A DNA stretch of 64,000 bases, from contig JAAWBT010000028.1 of the NCBI GenBank assembly GCA_022792835.1, positions 1-64,000 on the forward strand. The letters are read 5' to 3'. This document shows positions 27,121 through 34,252 of the stretch, piece after piece. Both the position numbers and the translations under genes were made by a program. How positions within the stretch are numbered: position 1 is the stretch's first letter; each line of letters starts with the position of its first letter. Source of the stretch: Lachnospiraceae bacterium (GTDB lineage Bacteria > Bacillota > Clostridia > Lachnospirales > Lachnospiraceae). The notes beneath the pieces were generated by a model. The model did no database searches, had not been told where the DNA came from, and saw only the letters and a list, made by a program, of their open reading frames with translations.

Positions 27121-27129
27121 TGCTATAAT
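27121..27129 (+). promoter_or_regulatory. Extended -10 promoter of pncB
   Basis: TGC-TATAAT (extended -10, 27121-27129) lies 77 bp before the pncB start. No well-spaced -35 was found. Confidence 0.5.
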
Positions 27130-27141
27130 AGGGGATAAGAG

Positions 27142-27193
27142 CCTGCAAAGCAGGATGGACCGGACCTTACCGCAGCCAAATGCGGATTGGCCG
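27142..27193 (+). promoter_or_regulatory. Two-hairpin leader of pncB mRNA
   Basis: The short leader can form hairpin CCTGC-AAA-GCAGG (27142-27154). It can also form a second, longer hairpin (27161-27193) with inner stem CCGCA/TGCGG and an outer stem CGG-CC/GG-CCG that ends three bases before the AAGGAG ribosome site. I do not recognise a known riboswitch class. Confidence 0.4.
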
Positions 27194-27205
27194 AAAGGAG
27201 AGTAT

Positions 27206-28675
27206 ATGGATACCAGAAACCTGACACTGATGACCGACCTGTATGAACTTACCATGATGCAGGGATACTTTAAGGAAAACGCAAACCAGACTGCCGTTTT
27301 CGACGTTTTCTACCGCACCAATCCCAGCGGCAACGGATTTGCCATTATGGCTGGTCTGGAACAGGTCATTGACTATGTGAAAAATCTGCATTTCGGGGAG
27401 GCGGAGGTGGATTACCTGCGAAGCACAGGCCTCTTTGACGAAGATTTTCTGGACTATCTGCGGGATTTTAGATTTTCCGGCGATATTTATGCGATTCCCG
27501 AAGGAACTGTGATCTTTCCCAGGGAGCCTTTAGTAAAGGTGATTGCACCGATCATGGAGGCTCAGCTTGTGGAGACGGCCATTTTAAATATTATCAATCA
27601 TCAGTGTCTGATCGCCACCAAGACAGCCCGGGTGGTCCATGCGGCCCGCGGGGACGGCATCATGGAATTCGGCCTCCGGCGCGCCCAGGGACCGGACGCA
27701 GGCATTTACGGCGCAAGAGCTGCCATGATCGGAGGCTGCATCGGCACCTCCAACGTGCTGGCCGGCCAGATGTTCCATGTCCCGGTAAAAGGCACCCATG
27801 CCCACAGCTGGATTATGAGCTTTCCCGACGAGCTGACTGCCTTCCGCACCTATGCGAAGCTTTACCCCACTGCCTGCCTCCTGTTGGTGGACACCTATGA
27901 CACGCTGCGCTCCGGCGTGCCCAATGCCATCAAAGTTTTCAACGAGATGAAAGCGGCCGGCATCCCCTTAAAGGGCTATGGCATCCGCTTAGACAGCGGT
28001 GATCTGGCCTATCTTTCCAAGGAAGCGAAAAAAATGCTGACCGAAGCCGGTTTCGGCGATGCCATCATTTCCGCCTCCAGTGACCTGGACGAGCATCTGA
28101 TCAACAGCCTAAAGACACAGGGCGCAGCCATCAACTCCTGGGGGGTCGGCACGAATATGATCACCAGCAGCGACTGGCCCGCTTTCGGCGGCGTCTATAA
28201 GCTTGTGGCCTTAAAGGATGAAAAAACAGGAAATTTTATTCCTAAGATTAAACTTTCAGAGAACACAGAGAAGGTCACCAATCCCGGCAACAAGACCGTT
28301 TACCGGATTTACGGCGCCGACACAGGAAAAATGATCGCAGACCTGATCGCCCTGACAGAAGAAGAATATTCTTCTGATCAGCCGCTCCTCCTGTTCGACC
28401 CCATTGATACCTGGAAAAAGACCCACCTCGCCCCTAAAACCTACATCATAAGAGAGCTTCCCGTACAAATATTCCGGGCCGGTAAGTGCATTTATCAGTC
28501 TGATTCCGTGATGGAAATCCGAGATTACTGCAGGAGGGAACTGGATACCCTCTGGGATGAGGCGAAACGTCTGATCAATCCTCACCGGGCCCACATTGAC
28601 CTGTCGGCAAAGCTCCATGCCATGAAGAACGATCTTTTGGAGTCCGTGGACAATATGACTCATCATCAAAAATAA
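27206..28675 (+). CDS. pncB: Nicotinate phosphoribosyltransferase
   Basis: NAD salvage enzyme of 489 residues that joins nicotinate and PRPP to form nicotinate mononucleotide. Seen: N-terminal LMTDLYELTMMQGYF, the FDVFYRTNPSGNGFAIMAGLEQ segment, the RRAQGPDAG stretch, the reactive His region GTHAHSWIMSF (about 197-207), and the phosphate-site segments GYGIRLDSGDLAYLSKEAK and WGVGTNM. The ATG at 27206 has AAGGAGAG upstream; the ORF can be read 37 codons further upstream, but that part covers the promoter. plsC follows 27 bp downstream and a NiaR-type niacin regulator is nearby. Confidence 0.95.
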   Translation: MDTRNLTLMTDLYELTMMQGYFKENANQTAVFDVFYRTNPSGNGFAIMAGLEQVIDYVKNLHFGEAEVDYLRSTGLFDEDFLDYLRDFRFSGDIYAIPEGTVIFPREPLVKVIAPIMEAQLVETAILNIINHQCLIATKTARVVHAARGDGIMEFGLRRAQGPDAGIYGARAAMIGGCIGTSNVLAGQMFHVPVKGTHAHSWIMSFPDELTAFRTYAKLYPTACLLLVDTYDTLRSGVPNAIKVFNEMKAAGIPLKGYGIRLDSGDLAYLSKEAKKMLTEAGFGDAIISASSDLDEHLINSLKTQGAAINSWGVGTNMITSSDWPAFGGVYKLVALKDEKTGNFIPKIKLSENTEKVTNPGNKTVYRIYGADTGKMIADLIALTEEEYSSDQPLLLFDPIDTWKKTHLAPKTYIIRELPVQIFRAGKCIYQSDSVMEIRDYCRRELDTLWDEAKRLINPHRAHIDLSAKLHAMKNDLLESVDNMTHHQK

Positions 28676-28702
28676 TACCTGTTTAACTAATGGAGAACTT
28701 TT

Positions 28703-29428
28703 ATGATACGACTGATCCTTATCGGACTTTTTCTGTTTTTCTTCCTGGTCCTTCTCTGTCCCGCCCTACTGGTGGAATGGATCATCGGGAAATTCAGTCC
28801 CCAGGCCAAGTCGAAGAGCTCCCTCTGGCTGGTCCAGAGGGCCTTTGGTGTCATCCTTTTCCTTGCCGGGACAAAGATTGAAGTAAAGGGCCGGGAAAAC
28901 ATTCCCGACGGCCAGCCGGTACTCTATGTGGGGAACCATCGGAGCTACTTTGACATTGTCATCGGATATCGGCTGATCAAAGGCGAAGCTGGCTTCGTGG
29001 CCAAAAAGGAAATGCAGAAAATTTTCTTCTTACGGCGGTGGATGACGAACCTTCACTGTCTGTTTCTGGACCGGGACAATTTAAAAGAAGGGCTTAAGAC
29101 CATCCTGACAGGAATTGATTATGTGAAAAACGGCGTCAGCATCTGGATTTTCCCGGAAGGTACCCGAAATCCCGGCTCCGGCCTCATGGAATTTAAAGAA
29201 GGCAGCATGAAAATCGCTGAAAAGAGCGGCTGTCCCATTATCCCTGTGGCCATGACCGGCACTGCCGAGATCTTTGAAAAGCATCTGCCAAAAGTAAAAC
29301 GATCCCGTGTGACTGTCACTTTTGGCGAACCCATTGACGTCGCTTCCCTGGACAGACAGCAGAAAAAATTTCTTGGCGCATATACCAGGAACCGGATTTT
29401 AGAGATGCTTCCAGAGGAGATGCGCTAA
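28703..29428 (+). CDS. plsC: 1-acyl-sn-glycerol-3-phosphate acyltransferase
   Basis: Membrane-associated phospholipid synthesis enzyme of 241 residues that acylates lysophosphatidic acid. Seen: an N-terminal hydrophobic helix (about 2-28), the catalytic HX4D motif in NHRSYFD (about 73-79), the RDNLKEG region and the FPEGTRNPGS motif (about 150-159), then IIPVAMTGT. Probably co-transcribed with pncB and followed by a strong terminator. Confidence 0.92.
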   Translation: MIRLILIGLFLFFFLVLLCPALLVEWIIGKFSPQAKSKSSLWLVQRAFGVILFLAGTKIEVKGRENIPDGQPVLYVGNHRSYFDIVIGYRLIKGEAGFVAKKEMQKIFFLRRWMTNLHCLFLDRDNLKEGLKTILTGIDYVKNGVSIWIFPEGTRNPGSGLMEFKEGSMKIAEKSGCPIIPVAMTGTAEIFEKHLPKVKRSRVTVTFGEPIDVASLDRQQKKFLGAYTRNRILEMLPEEMR

Positions 29429-29433
29429 AAATA

Positions 29434-29480
29434 AATCCCCCATTCCTGTCATCCTAAACAGAAATGGGGGATTCTATTTT
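29434..29480. terminator. Bidirectional terminator between plsC and the niaR-like gene
   Basis: An 11-bp stem AATCCCCCATT/AATGGGGGATT lies between convergent genes, with T-rich tails on both strands (CTATTTT on plus, TATTTTT on minus). Confidence 0.8.
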
Positions 29481-29542
29481 CTCAGCAGCAATCTATTTCT
29501 CCGGCACCGGCATATAAGTCATCCGGCTCTGTTTTCATTCAA

Positions 29543-30055
29543 CTATAAGGTTTCCTTCAAAAACCCATGCCGCAAAAGCTCCTCTCCAATCTCATCCAGC
29601 AGCTTTTCTGAGGCGGCCCGAACTGTATGATAATGATCTCCGCAGGTGATGGTAAGAAGTGGGCTGGAATTCCCGCTGTTTATGCTGTCCATAAACCTCT
29701 GGACTTCCCGCCTGGTATGTACATCCAGTCTGGCTCTCAGCTCTCCGTAAGGATCATGATTTACAAACACATCCACCGCCGTCCCGCCGAAATCCACAAT
29801 GATATTTAACTCCTCCACAATCTCATCCGCCCTGTGGTTTACGTGGAACACCCGGCTTACCTGGGTCTGTCCGGCACACAGATACCCCCGGTTGGTAGCG
29901 ATAATTTCATGGTCCGCCGCGCGAAGGAGGGCGATGTCCTGTACAATCACCTGGCGGCTGACCCCCAAAAGCTTTGCCAGCCGCTCCCCGGAAACAGGGC
30001 CGCCCGCCTGTCCCATAAGATTCAAGATTTCCTGTCTGCGTTCCTGTCCGCTCAT
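29543..30055 (-). CDS. niaR: Niacin-responsive transcriptional repressor (NiaR/YrxA-like, HTH + 3H domain)
   Basis: A 170-residue regulator. Seen: an N-terminal HTH_11 winged helix (about 5-60, with SGERLAKLLGVSRQVIVQDIALLR) followed by a 3H domain carrying the conserved histidines: FHVNHRADEIVEEL (about 69-82), DVHTRREV, and CGDHYHTVRA near 145. Known: NiaR binds nicotinic acid and a metal and represses NAD synthesis and niacin uptake genes. pncB, a niacin salvage gene, lies 0.9 kb away on the other strand. Direct control of pncB is plausible but I found no defined box there. Confidence 0.9.
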   Translation of the reverse strand: MSGQERRQEILNLMGQAGGPVSGERLAKLLGVSRQVIVQDIALLRAADHEIIATNRGYLCAGQTQVSRVFHVNHRADEIVEELNIIVDFGGTAVDVFVNHDPYGELRARLDVHTRREVQRFMDSINSGNSSPLLTITCGDHYHTVRAASEKLLDEIGEELLRHGFLKETL

Positions 30056-30084
30056 GCCGCCCCGCCCTTTCCCAAACTCTTTTC

Positions 30085-31545
30085 CTATTTTATTCCTTCC
30101 TGGGCCGGATTGTCAATCCGTTTTCCCCTGTAATCAAAACGGGAACCGTGACAGGGACAGTCCCAGCTTTTTTCATCTGGATTCCATTCCAGCTGACAGC
30201 CCATGTGAGGGCAGCGGACGGAAACCACATGAATCTCCCCATTTTCTTCCTTGTATACTCCTACTTTCTTCCCTTCATATTCTACCACTCCTCCATGGCC
30301 GCAGGGCAGCTCCTCCGTCATTGCTCTGGGCAATGCAAAAATTTCTCTTGACAGATCCCGGACCATATGAAGCCCTCCCGATATAAAGTTTTTTGCGGAG
30401 GCCGAAGGCGTAAACCTTTCCGGTGAAAACACCTTTGCATTGGGATTTTCTCTTCCTGTAATGGCATCTCGGATCATCATTGCCGCTGCCATGGAACTGG
30501 TCATCCCCCATTTCCCAAAGCCTGTAGCCACATACCAATTTGGTGTCGCGGCCGAAAACTTCCCAATATAGGGCACGCCGTCCAAAGTCATACAGTCCTG
30601 GGCAGACCAGCGAAACCTTTCCTCACAATCCGGCCAGAGCCCCTTTGCCTGTTCCATAAGTTTTTGGTATCTGCCTCCCTCTCTGTTTTCTCCTGTCCGG
30701 TGGCTTTCCCCGCCAACCAGCACAAGACCATCTGCGCTTCGGAGGGAAAGTCCATTCTGATCCACACCGTAATACATTCCTTCCGGTAAAAAACCATTCC
30801 CCTTTGCCGGATTTTCCGTATCCACTGCCAGCACATAGCTCCTCTCTTGATACATTCGCATAAAATAATATCCTGGCACATTGATGAAGGGGTAATGGGT
30901 CGCAAACACCACCTGTTCTGCTGTCACAGTTCCGCCGTCTGTGCGCACCAGGCCGCCCTCCACCGAAAGGACCGGTGTTTTTTCATAAATCGTAAGCCCC
31001 TCTGCAACTCTTTTTAAAAATTCCAGTGGATGGAAATGGGCCTGTCCATGAAAACAGACGGCTCCTGCTACTGGAAAAGGCAGCTCTGTTTTTGTGGTAA
31101 ACTCTGCTGTAATTCCCAGAGCCTTTGCCCCTTCCGCCTCCTTCGCAAGCTCTTTTGCCTTTCTGTTTTCACAGGAATACAGATACGCGCTGCTCTCTGT
31201 AAAATGACAGTCAATTCCATATTCTTTCACCATACGCCTGTATTCGCTGATGGCCTTTTCATTTGCCGCGGCATACTGCCCTGCCGCTTCCATGCCAAAC
31301 TGTTCTGCCAGTCTGTCGTAAATCAGCCCGTGCTGAGAGGTTATCTTTGCCGTGGTATGTTTCGTCTGGCCGCTCCCGATCCTGGCTGCCTCCAACACCA
31401 CCACCGAAACCCCGCTTTCTGCAAGAAGTCTGGCAGTGAGGAGCCCGGCCATTCCGCCCCCAATCACCGCCGTCTCTGTTTTAATCTCCCCCGTCAGGCG
31501 TTCCCGTTTCGGTATCACTGTATGTTTCGTCCAAAGAGATTTCAT
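30085..31545 (-). CDS. FAD-dependent oxidoreductase with C-terminal Rieske [2Fe-2S] domain
   Basis: A fused redox protein of 486 residues. Seen: an FAD-binding Rossmann motif AVIGGGMAGLLTARLLAESG (about 26-45), the GSGQTKHTTAKIT loop after VLEAARI, a DAO-fold substrate domain to about 380, the ATGFGKWGMTSSMAAA segment, and a C-terminal Rieske domain with CPHMGC (about 450) and CPCHGSRFDYRG (about 468), which supply the two Cys and two His cluster ligands. Known: this fusion is widespread in Firmicutes but its substrate is uncertain. Its promoter is bracketed by a long inverted repeat, so expression is probably tightly controlled. Confidence 0.88.
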   Translation of the reverse strand: MKSLWTKHTVIPKRERLTGEIKTETAVIGGGMAGLLTARLLAESGVSVVVLEAARIGSGQTKHTTAKITSQHGLIYDRLAEQFGMEAAGQYAAANEKAISEYRRMVKEYGIDCHFTESSAYLYSCENRKAKELAKEAEGAKALGITAEFTTKTELPFPVAGAVCFHGQAHFHPLEFLKRVAEGLTIYEKTPVLSVEGGLVRTDGGTVTAEQVVFATHYPFINVPGYYFMRMYQERSYVLAVDTENPAKGNGFLPEGMYYGVDQNGLSLRSADGLVLVGGESHRTGENREGGRYQKLMEQAKGLWPDCEERFRWSAQDCMTLDGVPYIGKFSAATPNWYVATGFGKWGMTSSMAAAMMIRDAITGRENPNAKVFSPERFTPSASAKNFISGGLHMVRDLSREIFALPRAMTEELPCGHGGVVEYEGKKVGVYKEENGEIHVVSVRCPHMGCQLEWNPDEKSWDCPCHGSRFDYRGKRIDNPAQEGIK

Positions 31546-31563
31546 CGTTCATCACCTCGAATT

Positions 31564-31599
31564 TATAGGAAACGGCAAATATTCTTGTCGTTTCCTATA
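31564..31599. promoter_or_regulatory. Inverted-repeat operator around the FAD/Rieske gene promoter
   Basis: TATAGGAAACG (31564-31574) is matched by its exact inverse CGTTTCCTATA (31589-31599), and most of the flanking inner bases pair too. A third TTTCCTATA copy lies at 31625-31633. On the minus strand a possible promoter (-35 ACGACA, 18-bp spacer, -10 TATAAA) is exactly enclosed by the two arms. Confidence 0.6.
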
Positions 31600-31658
31600 G
31601 TATGCACCGAAAGAGACCGAATATTTCCTATATAAAAAAGAAGAGAACTGACCTTTCG

Positions 31659-33728
31659 TCAACCCTCCTCTTTATTCTCCACAAATATCACAGAACTCTC
31701 CGGCGGCAGCTCCATGGCCAGAATTCCGTCTCTGATGGAAGCCTGCACTTCTCTCTCACTGTAGGAATCTCCTGATGTCAGCATCAGCCGTTTCATGGTC
31801 CCGTCCGGCCGGACTCCAATCTCCCATACAGGAATCTCCACCCACATGGGCGACTCGCTGGTATTTAAAATCACTGCCAGTCGGCATTTTTCATTAAAAC
31901 GGCCATAGGCAATGAGATGCCGGCCAGCCGCCAGAGGCTTCAAAGAGCCTGTCTTAAGGGGCAAGTATGTCTTGTGAAGCTTTGTCATGCATTTATGAAA
32001 TTCGATCAGCGAAACATCCTCATCCCCCCACGGGTAAGTACGCCGGTTGTCCGGGTCTGTCCAGCCGCATAACCCTGCCTCATCCCCATAATAGATGGTC
32101 GGCGCTCCCGGCCAGGTCATCTGCACAGTCACAGCCATACGCAGCACATTCTTTTTTACTCCGATCTCTGCCGCTTTTGCCCCCAGGGAGCCAATCCGTC
32201 CCACTGTGCGGTTGGTCCTGGTCAGAAACCGGGAGTGATCATGGTTGGAAAGCTCATTCATAGCCACCTGGAGAGACTGGACATGAAACCGGCTCATCTC
32301 ATGAAGCATGGTCCTGAAAAACAGCTCTCCGTCCGCATACATATCGTCGCGCCGTTCATCGCTGTGTTTCTCAAGCCCGGTCAAAAACCAGGTCAGCGGC
32401 TCCATAAAGGCGTCATAGTTCATGACGGTATCCCACTGGTCCCCGGCAAGCCAGCTCTCCGGATTCCCATAATGCTCCGCCAGGATCAGTGCATCCGGCT
32501 TTGCCTCCTTCACATTCTTTCTGAAATCCCGCCAGAACTGGTGATTAAAATCCTCGCTGTGGCCCAGGTCTGCCGCCACATCCAGCCGCCAGCCATCCAC
32601 ATTGTAAGGCTCTGACACCCACTTCTTCCCGATCTTCATAATATAATCATAGAGCTCCGGGGAAGCCTCATAATTTAACTTTGGCAGTGTGTCATGGCCC
32701 CACCAGCCGTCATAATGGCCGTTATAGGGCCAATGGCCGCCTGTAAACCGGAAAAAATTTTTGTAGGGACTCGCCTCTGAGACATAAGCTCCCGTCTCGT
32801 AGTCCTCCTGCCCTTCATAGAGCCGTTCCCGGTCCATCCACTTATTGAAAGATCCGCAGTGGTTAAACACACCGTCCAGGATTATTCGCATCCCACGGCG
32901 GTGAGCCTCCTCCACCACCTCGGCAAAAAAAGCGTTACTGGCCTCCAGGTTTACTTTATCCGTAACCCTTGTAATGTATCCCAGTGCCTCCTTGTTCGTC
33001 TCCCCAGCCTGAACCGGCCTGTGGACATCATTGATGATCTTTCCATAATGGGGATCAATATAGTCATAATCCTGAATATCATATTTATGATTCGACGGGG
33101 AAACAAAAATCGGGTTAAAATAGATCACCTCCACGCCCAGCTCCTTCAGATAATCCAGCTTTTCCAAAACCCCCTGCAGATCCCCGCCGTAAAAATTATT
33201 AACATCCAGAGGCTCCGGCCGCTGTCTCCAGTCCTTTATCCTGCGGACCGGCTGCTTGTCCACATACAAATATTCTCCGTCCCCCACATCATTCTCCGGA
33301 CATCCGTTCCGGAACCGGTCCACAAAAATCTGATAAATAATGGCTCCCTTCGCCCAGTCCGGCGTATGAAAACCAGGAGTAATCTGAAAGGCATATTCCC
33401 ATCTGGGCAAATCAGATACCCCTGTTTTATCGTACCAGCAGATCTCCTCCCCTTTTTCGATCTGAAACCAATAACGATACGGCGCATCCGAAAGAGAGAC
33501 CTCTGTCTCATAAAATACAAACCCTGCCTGTTCCCCTCCGGGAACCATCCTCATTTCCTGCCGCTCTCCCCCGGCAGCCGCAGTCAAATATACGCTGTCC
33601 ACATCGTCCTTTGCAGCCCGGAACCGAATCTGAACCCTATCGCCTGCATCCGGTTCCATGGGACATCGGTAGTCCACCGTCTCGTCACTAAAAAGAGCCC
33701 GTCTGTTTATTTTACCTGTCCGACACAT
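31659..33728 (-). CDS. Glycoside hydrolase family 13 alpha-glucan hydrolase (neopullulanase/maltogenic-amylase type)
   Basis: A 689-residue alpha-amylase-superfamily enzyme with no signal peptide, so probably cytosolic. Seen: an N-terminal starch-binding-like beta domain (about 1-115), then the (beta/alpha)8 barrel starting WAKGAIIYQIFVDRF. Conserved regions are DGVFNH, DGWRLDVAADLG with the nucleophile Asp, DALILAEHYG with the acid/base Glu, and ELSNHDHSRF with the transition-state Asp, followed by a C-terminal beta domain. Known: such enzymes open maltodextrins and cyclodextrins. Start is the ATG at 33728 behind GAGGAG; the longer ORF covers the promoter and is rejected. Confidence 0.9.
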   Translation of the reverse strand: MCRTGKINRRALFSDETVDYRCPMEPDAGDRVQIRFRAAKDDVDSVYLTAAAGGERQEMRMVPGGEQAGFVFYETEVSLSDAPYRYWFQIEKGEEICWYDKTGVSDLPRWEYAFQITPGFHTPDWAKGAIIYQIFVDRFRNGCPENDVGDGEYLYVDKQPVRRIKDWRQRPEPLDVNNFYGGDLQGVLEKLDYLKELGVEVIYFNPIFVSPSNHKYDIQDYDYIDPHYGKIINDVHRPVQAGETNKEALGYITRVTDKVNLEASNAFFAEVVEEAHRRGMRIILDGVFNHCGSFNKWMDRERLYEGQEDYETGAYVSEASPYKNFFRFTGGHWPYNGHYDGWWGHDTLPKLNYEASPELYDYIMKIGKKWVSEPYNVDGWRLDVAADLGHSEDFNHQFWRDFRKNVKEAKPDALILAEHYGNPESWLAGDQWDTVMNYDAFMEPLTWFLTGLEKHSDERRDDMYADGELFFRTMLHEMSRFHVQSLQVAMNELSNHDHSRFLTRTNRTVGRIGSLGAKAAEIGVKKNVLRMAVTVQMTWPGAPTIYYGDEAGLCGWTDPDNRRTYPWGDEDVSLIEFHKCMTKLHKTYLPLKTGSLKPLAAGRHLIAYGRFNEKCRLAVILNTSESPMWVEIPVWEIGVRPDGTMKRLMLTSGDSYSEREVQASIRDGILAMELPPESSVIFVENKEEG

Positions 33729-33759
33729 GCAAACACTCCTCACCAAGTTGTCTTTTAAC

Positions 33760-33788
33760 ATTTTATACCAAAACTTTCTTAAATACAA
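33760..33788 (-). promoter_or_regulatory. Promoter of the GH13 gene at 31659-33728
   Basis: Minus strand: -35 TTGTAT (33783-33788), 17-bp spacer, -10 TAAAAT (33760-33765). The 524-base divergent gap 33729-34252 also holds the orphan terminator and the chemoreceptor promoter and leader. Confidence 0.6.
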
Positions 33789-33796
33789 GATAGAAT

Positions 33797-33897
33797 CCCA
33801 TGATTTCTGGTGGCGGCAATCGAGTAGGGGAAGATATCGTTCTCCTGCACGGCCTTGTGAAAGTAAAAAGGACAGCCTTTCGATCGCTGTCCTTTTT
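33797..33897 (+). ncRNA. Candidate small RNA with its own terminator
   Basis: Seen: a 9-bp stem GTAGGGGAA/TTCTCCTGC (with G-U pairs) is followed by a perfect terminator hairpin AAAAGGACAGC/GCTGTCCTTTT with a T run. The flanking genes are divergent, so neither needs a terminator here, which implies a separate transcript. No protein ORF with a ribosome site fits, no strong promoter was found, and no RNA family is recognised. Orientation is more likely plus, but the terminator works on both strands. Confidence 0.4.
33865..33897. terminator. Orphan bidirectional terminator in a divergent gap
   Basis: Stem AAAAAGGACAGC/GCTGTCCTTTTT with a nine-base loop and T tails on both strands. Confidence 0.75.
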
Positions 33898-34114
33898 AGG
33901 AGAAGGTATTTCTTTCTTATGGGGTGTAGCAAAACTATATAAAATGTATTGGGGGGGTACATTCATTATTATAGCATTCTCTCTCTTTTAAGTGTGCACA
34001 AACTTTCTAGAAATCCTCTTTTTTTTTAGCGATTTTAACGGCTCTCCCCTTCTCTCTTCCCCATTTTCTCTATCAGTTTTCCATAAAAAGAGTGTTCTTT
34101 CTATGAAAAAACGC

Positions 34115-34143
34115 TTTTCTGCTCTTCCAACTTATGGTATACT
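34115..34143 (+). promoter_or_regulatory. Extended -10 promoter of the chemoreceptor operon
   Basis: TGG-TATACT (extended -10; hexamer 34138-34143) has only a weak -35 TTTTCT 17 bp upstream. It gives a leader of about 100 nt. Confidence 0.5.
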
Positions 34144-34158
34144 GATAGCAAAGTCATT

Positions 34159-34207
34159 CATCGGTCAAACGGATGGAAAAGCAGACATCCGCTCGAACAT
34201 TGAGGGG
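34159..34207 (+). promoter_or_regulatory. Leader with mutually exclusive stems before the chemoreceptor gene
   Basis: GATG (34172-34175) can pair either with CATC (34159-34162) or, as CGGATG (34170-34175), with CATCCG (34186-34191). A CTC/GAG hairpin with following CTTTTCTT lies just downstream. Alternative pairing is typical of switching leaders. No known riboswitch consensus was recognised. Confidence 0.35.
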
Positions 34208-34252
34208 CTTTTCTTGCGTCTTTAAAACAATTTTAAAAGGAGAGTCTGAAAC

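Noticed and set aside
33763-33991. Small open frames on both strands in the 33.7-34.0 kb gap
   Set aside because: They read through the terminator hairpin and promoter, lack ribosome sites and show no domain. A noncoding RNA explains the region better.
34144-34252. c-di-GMP riboswitch before the chemoreceptor gene
   Set aside because: Neither the class I conserved core (GCAAACC and GACGCAAAGC) nor the class II core is present; only generic alternative stems are seen.
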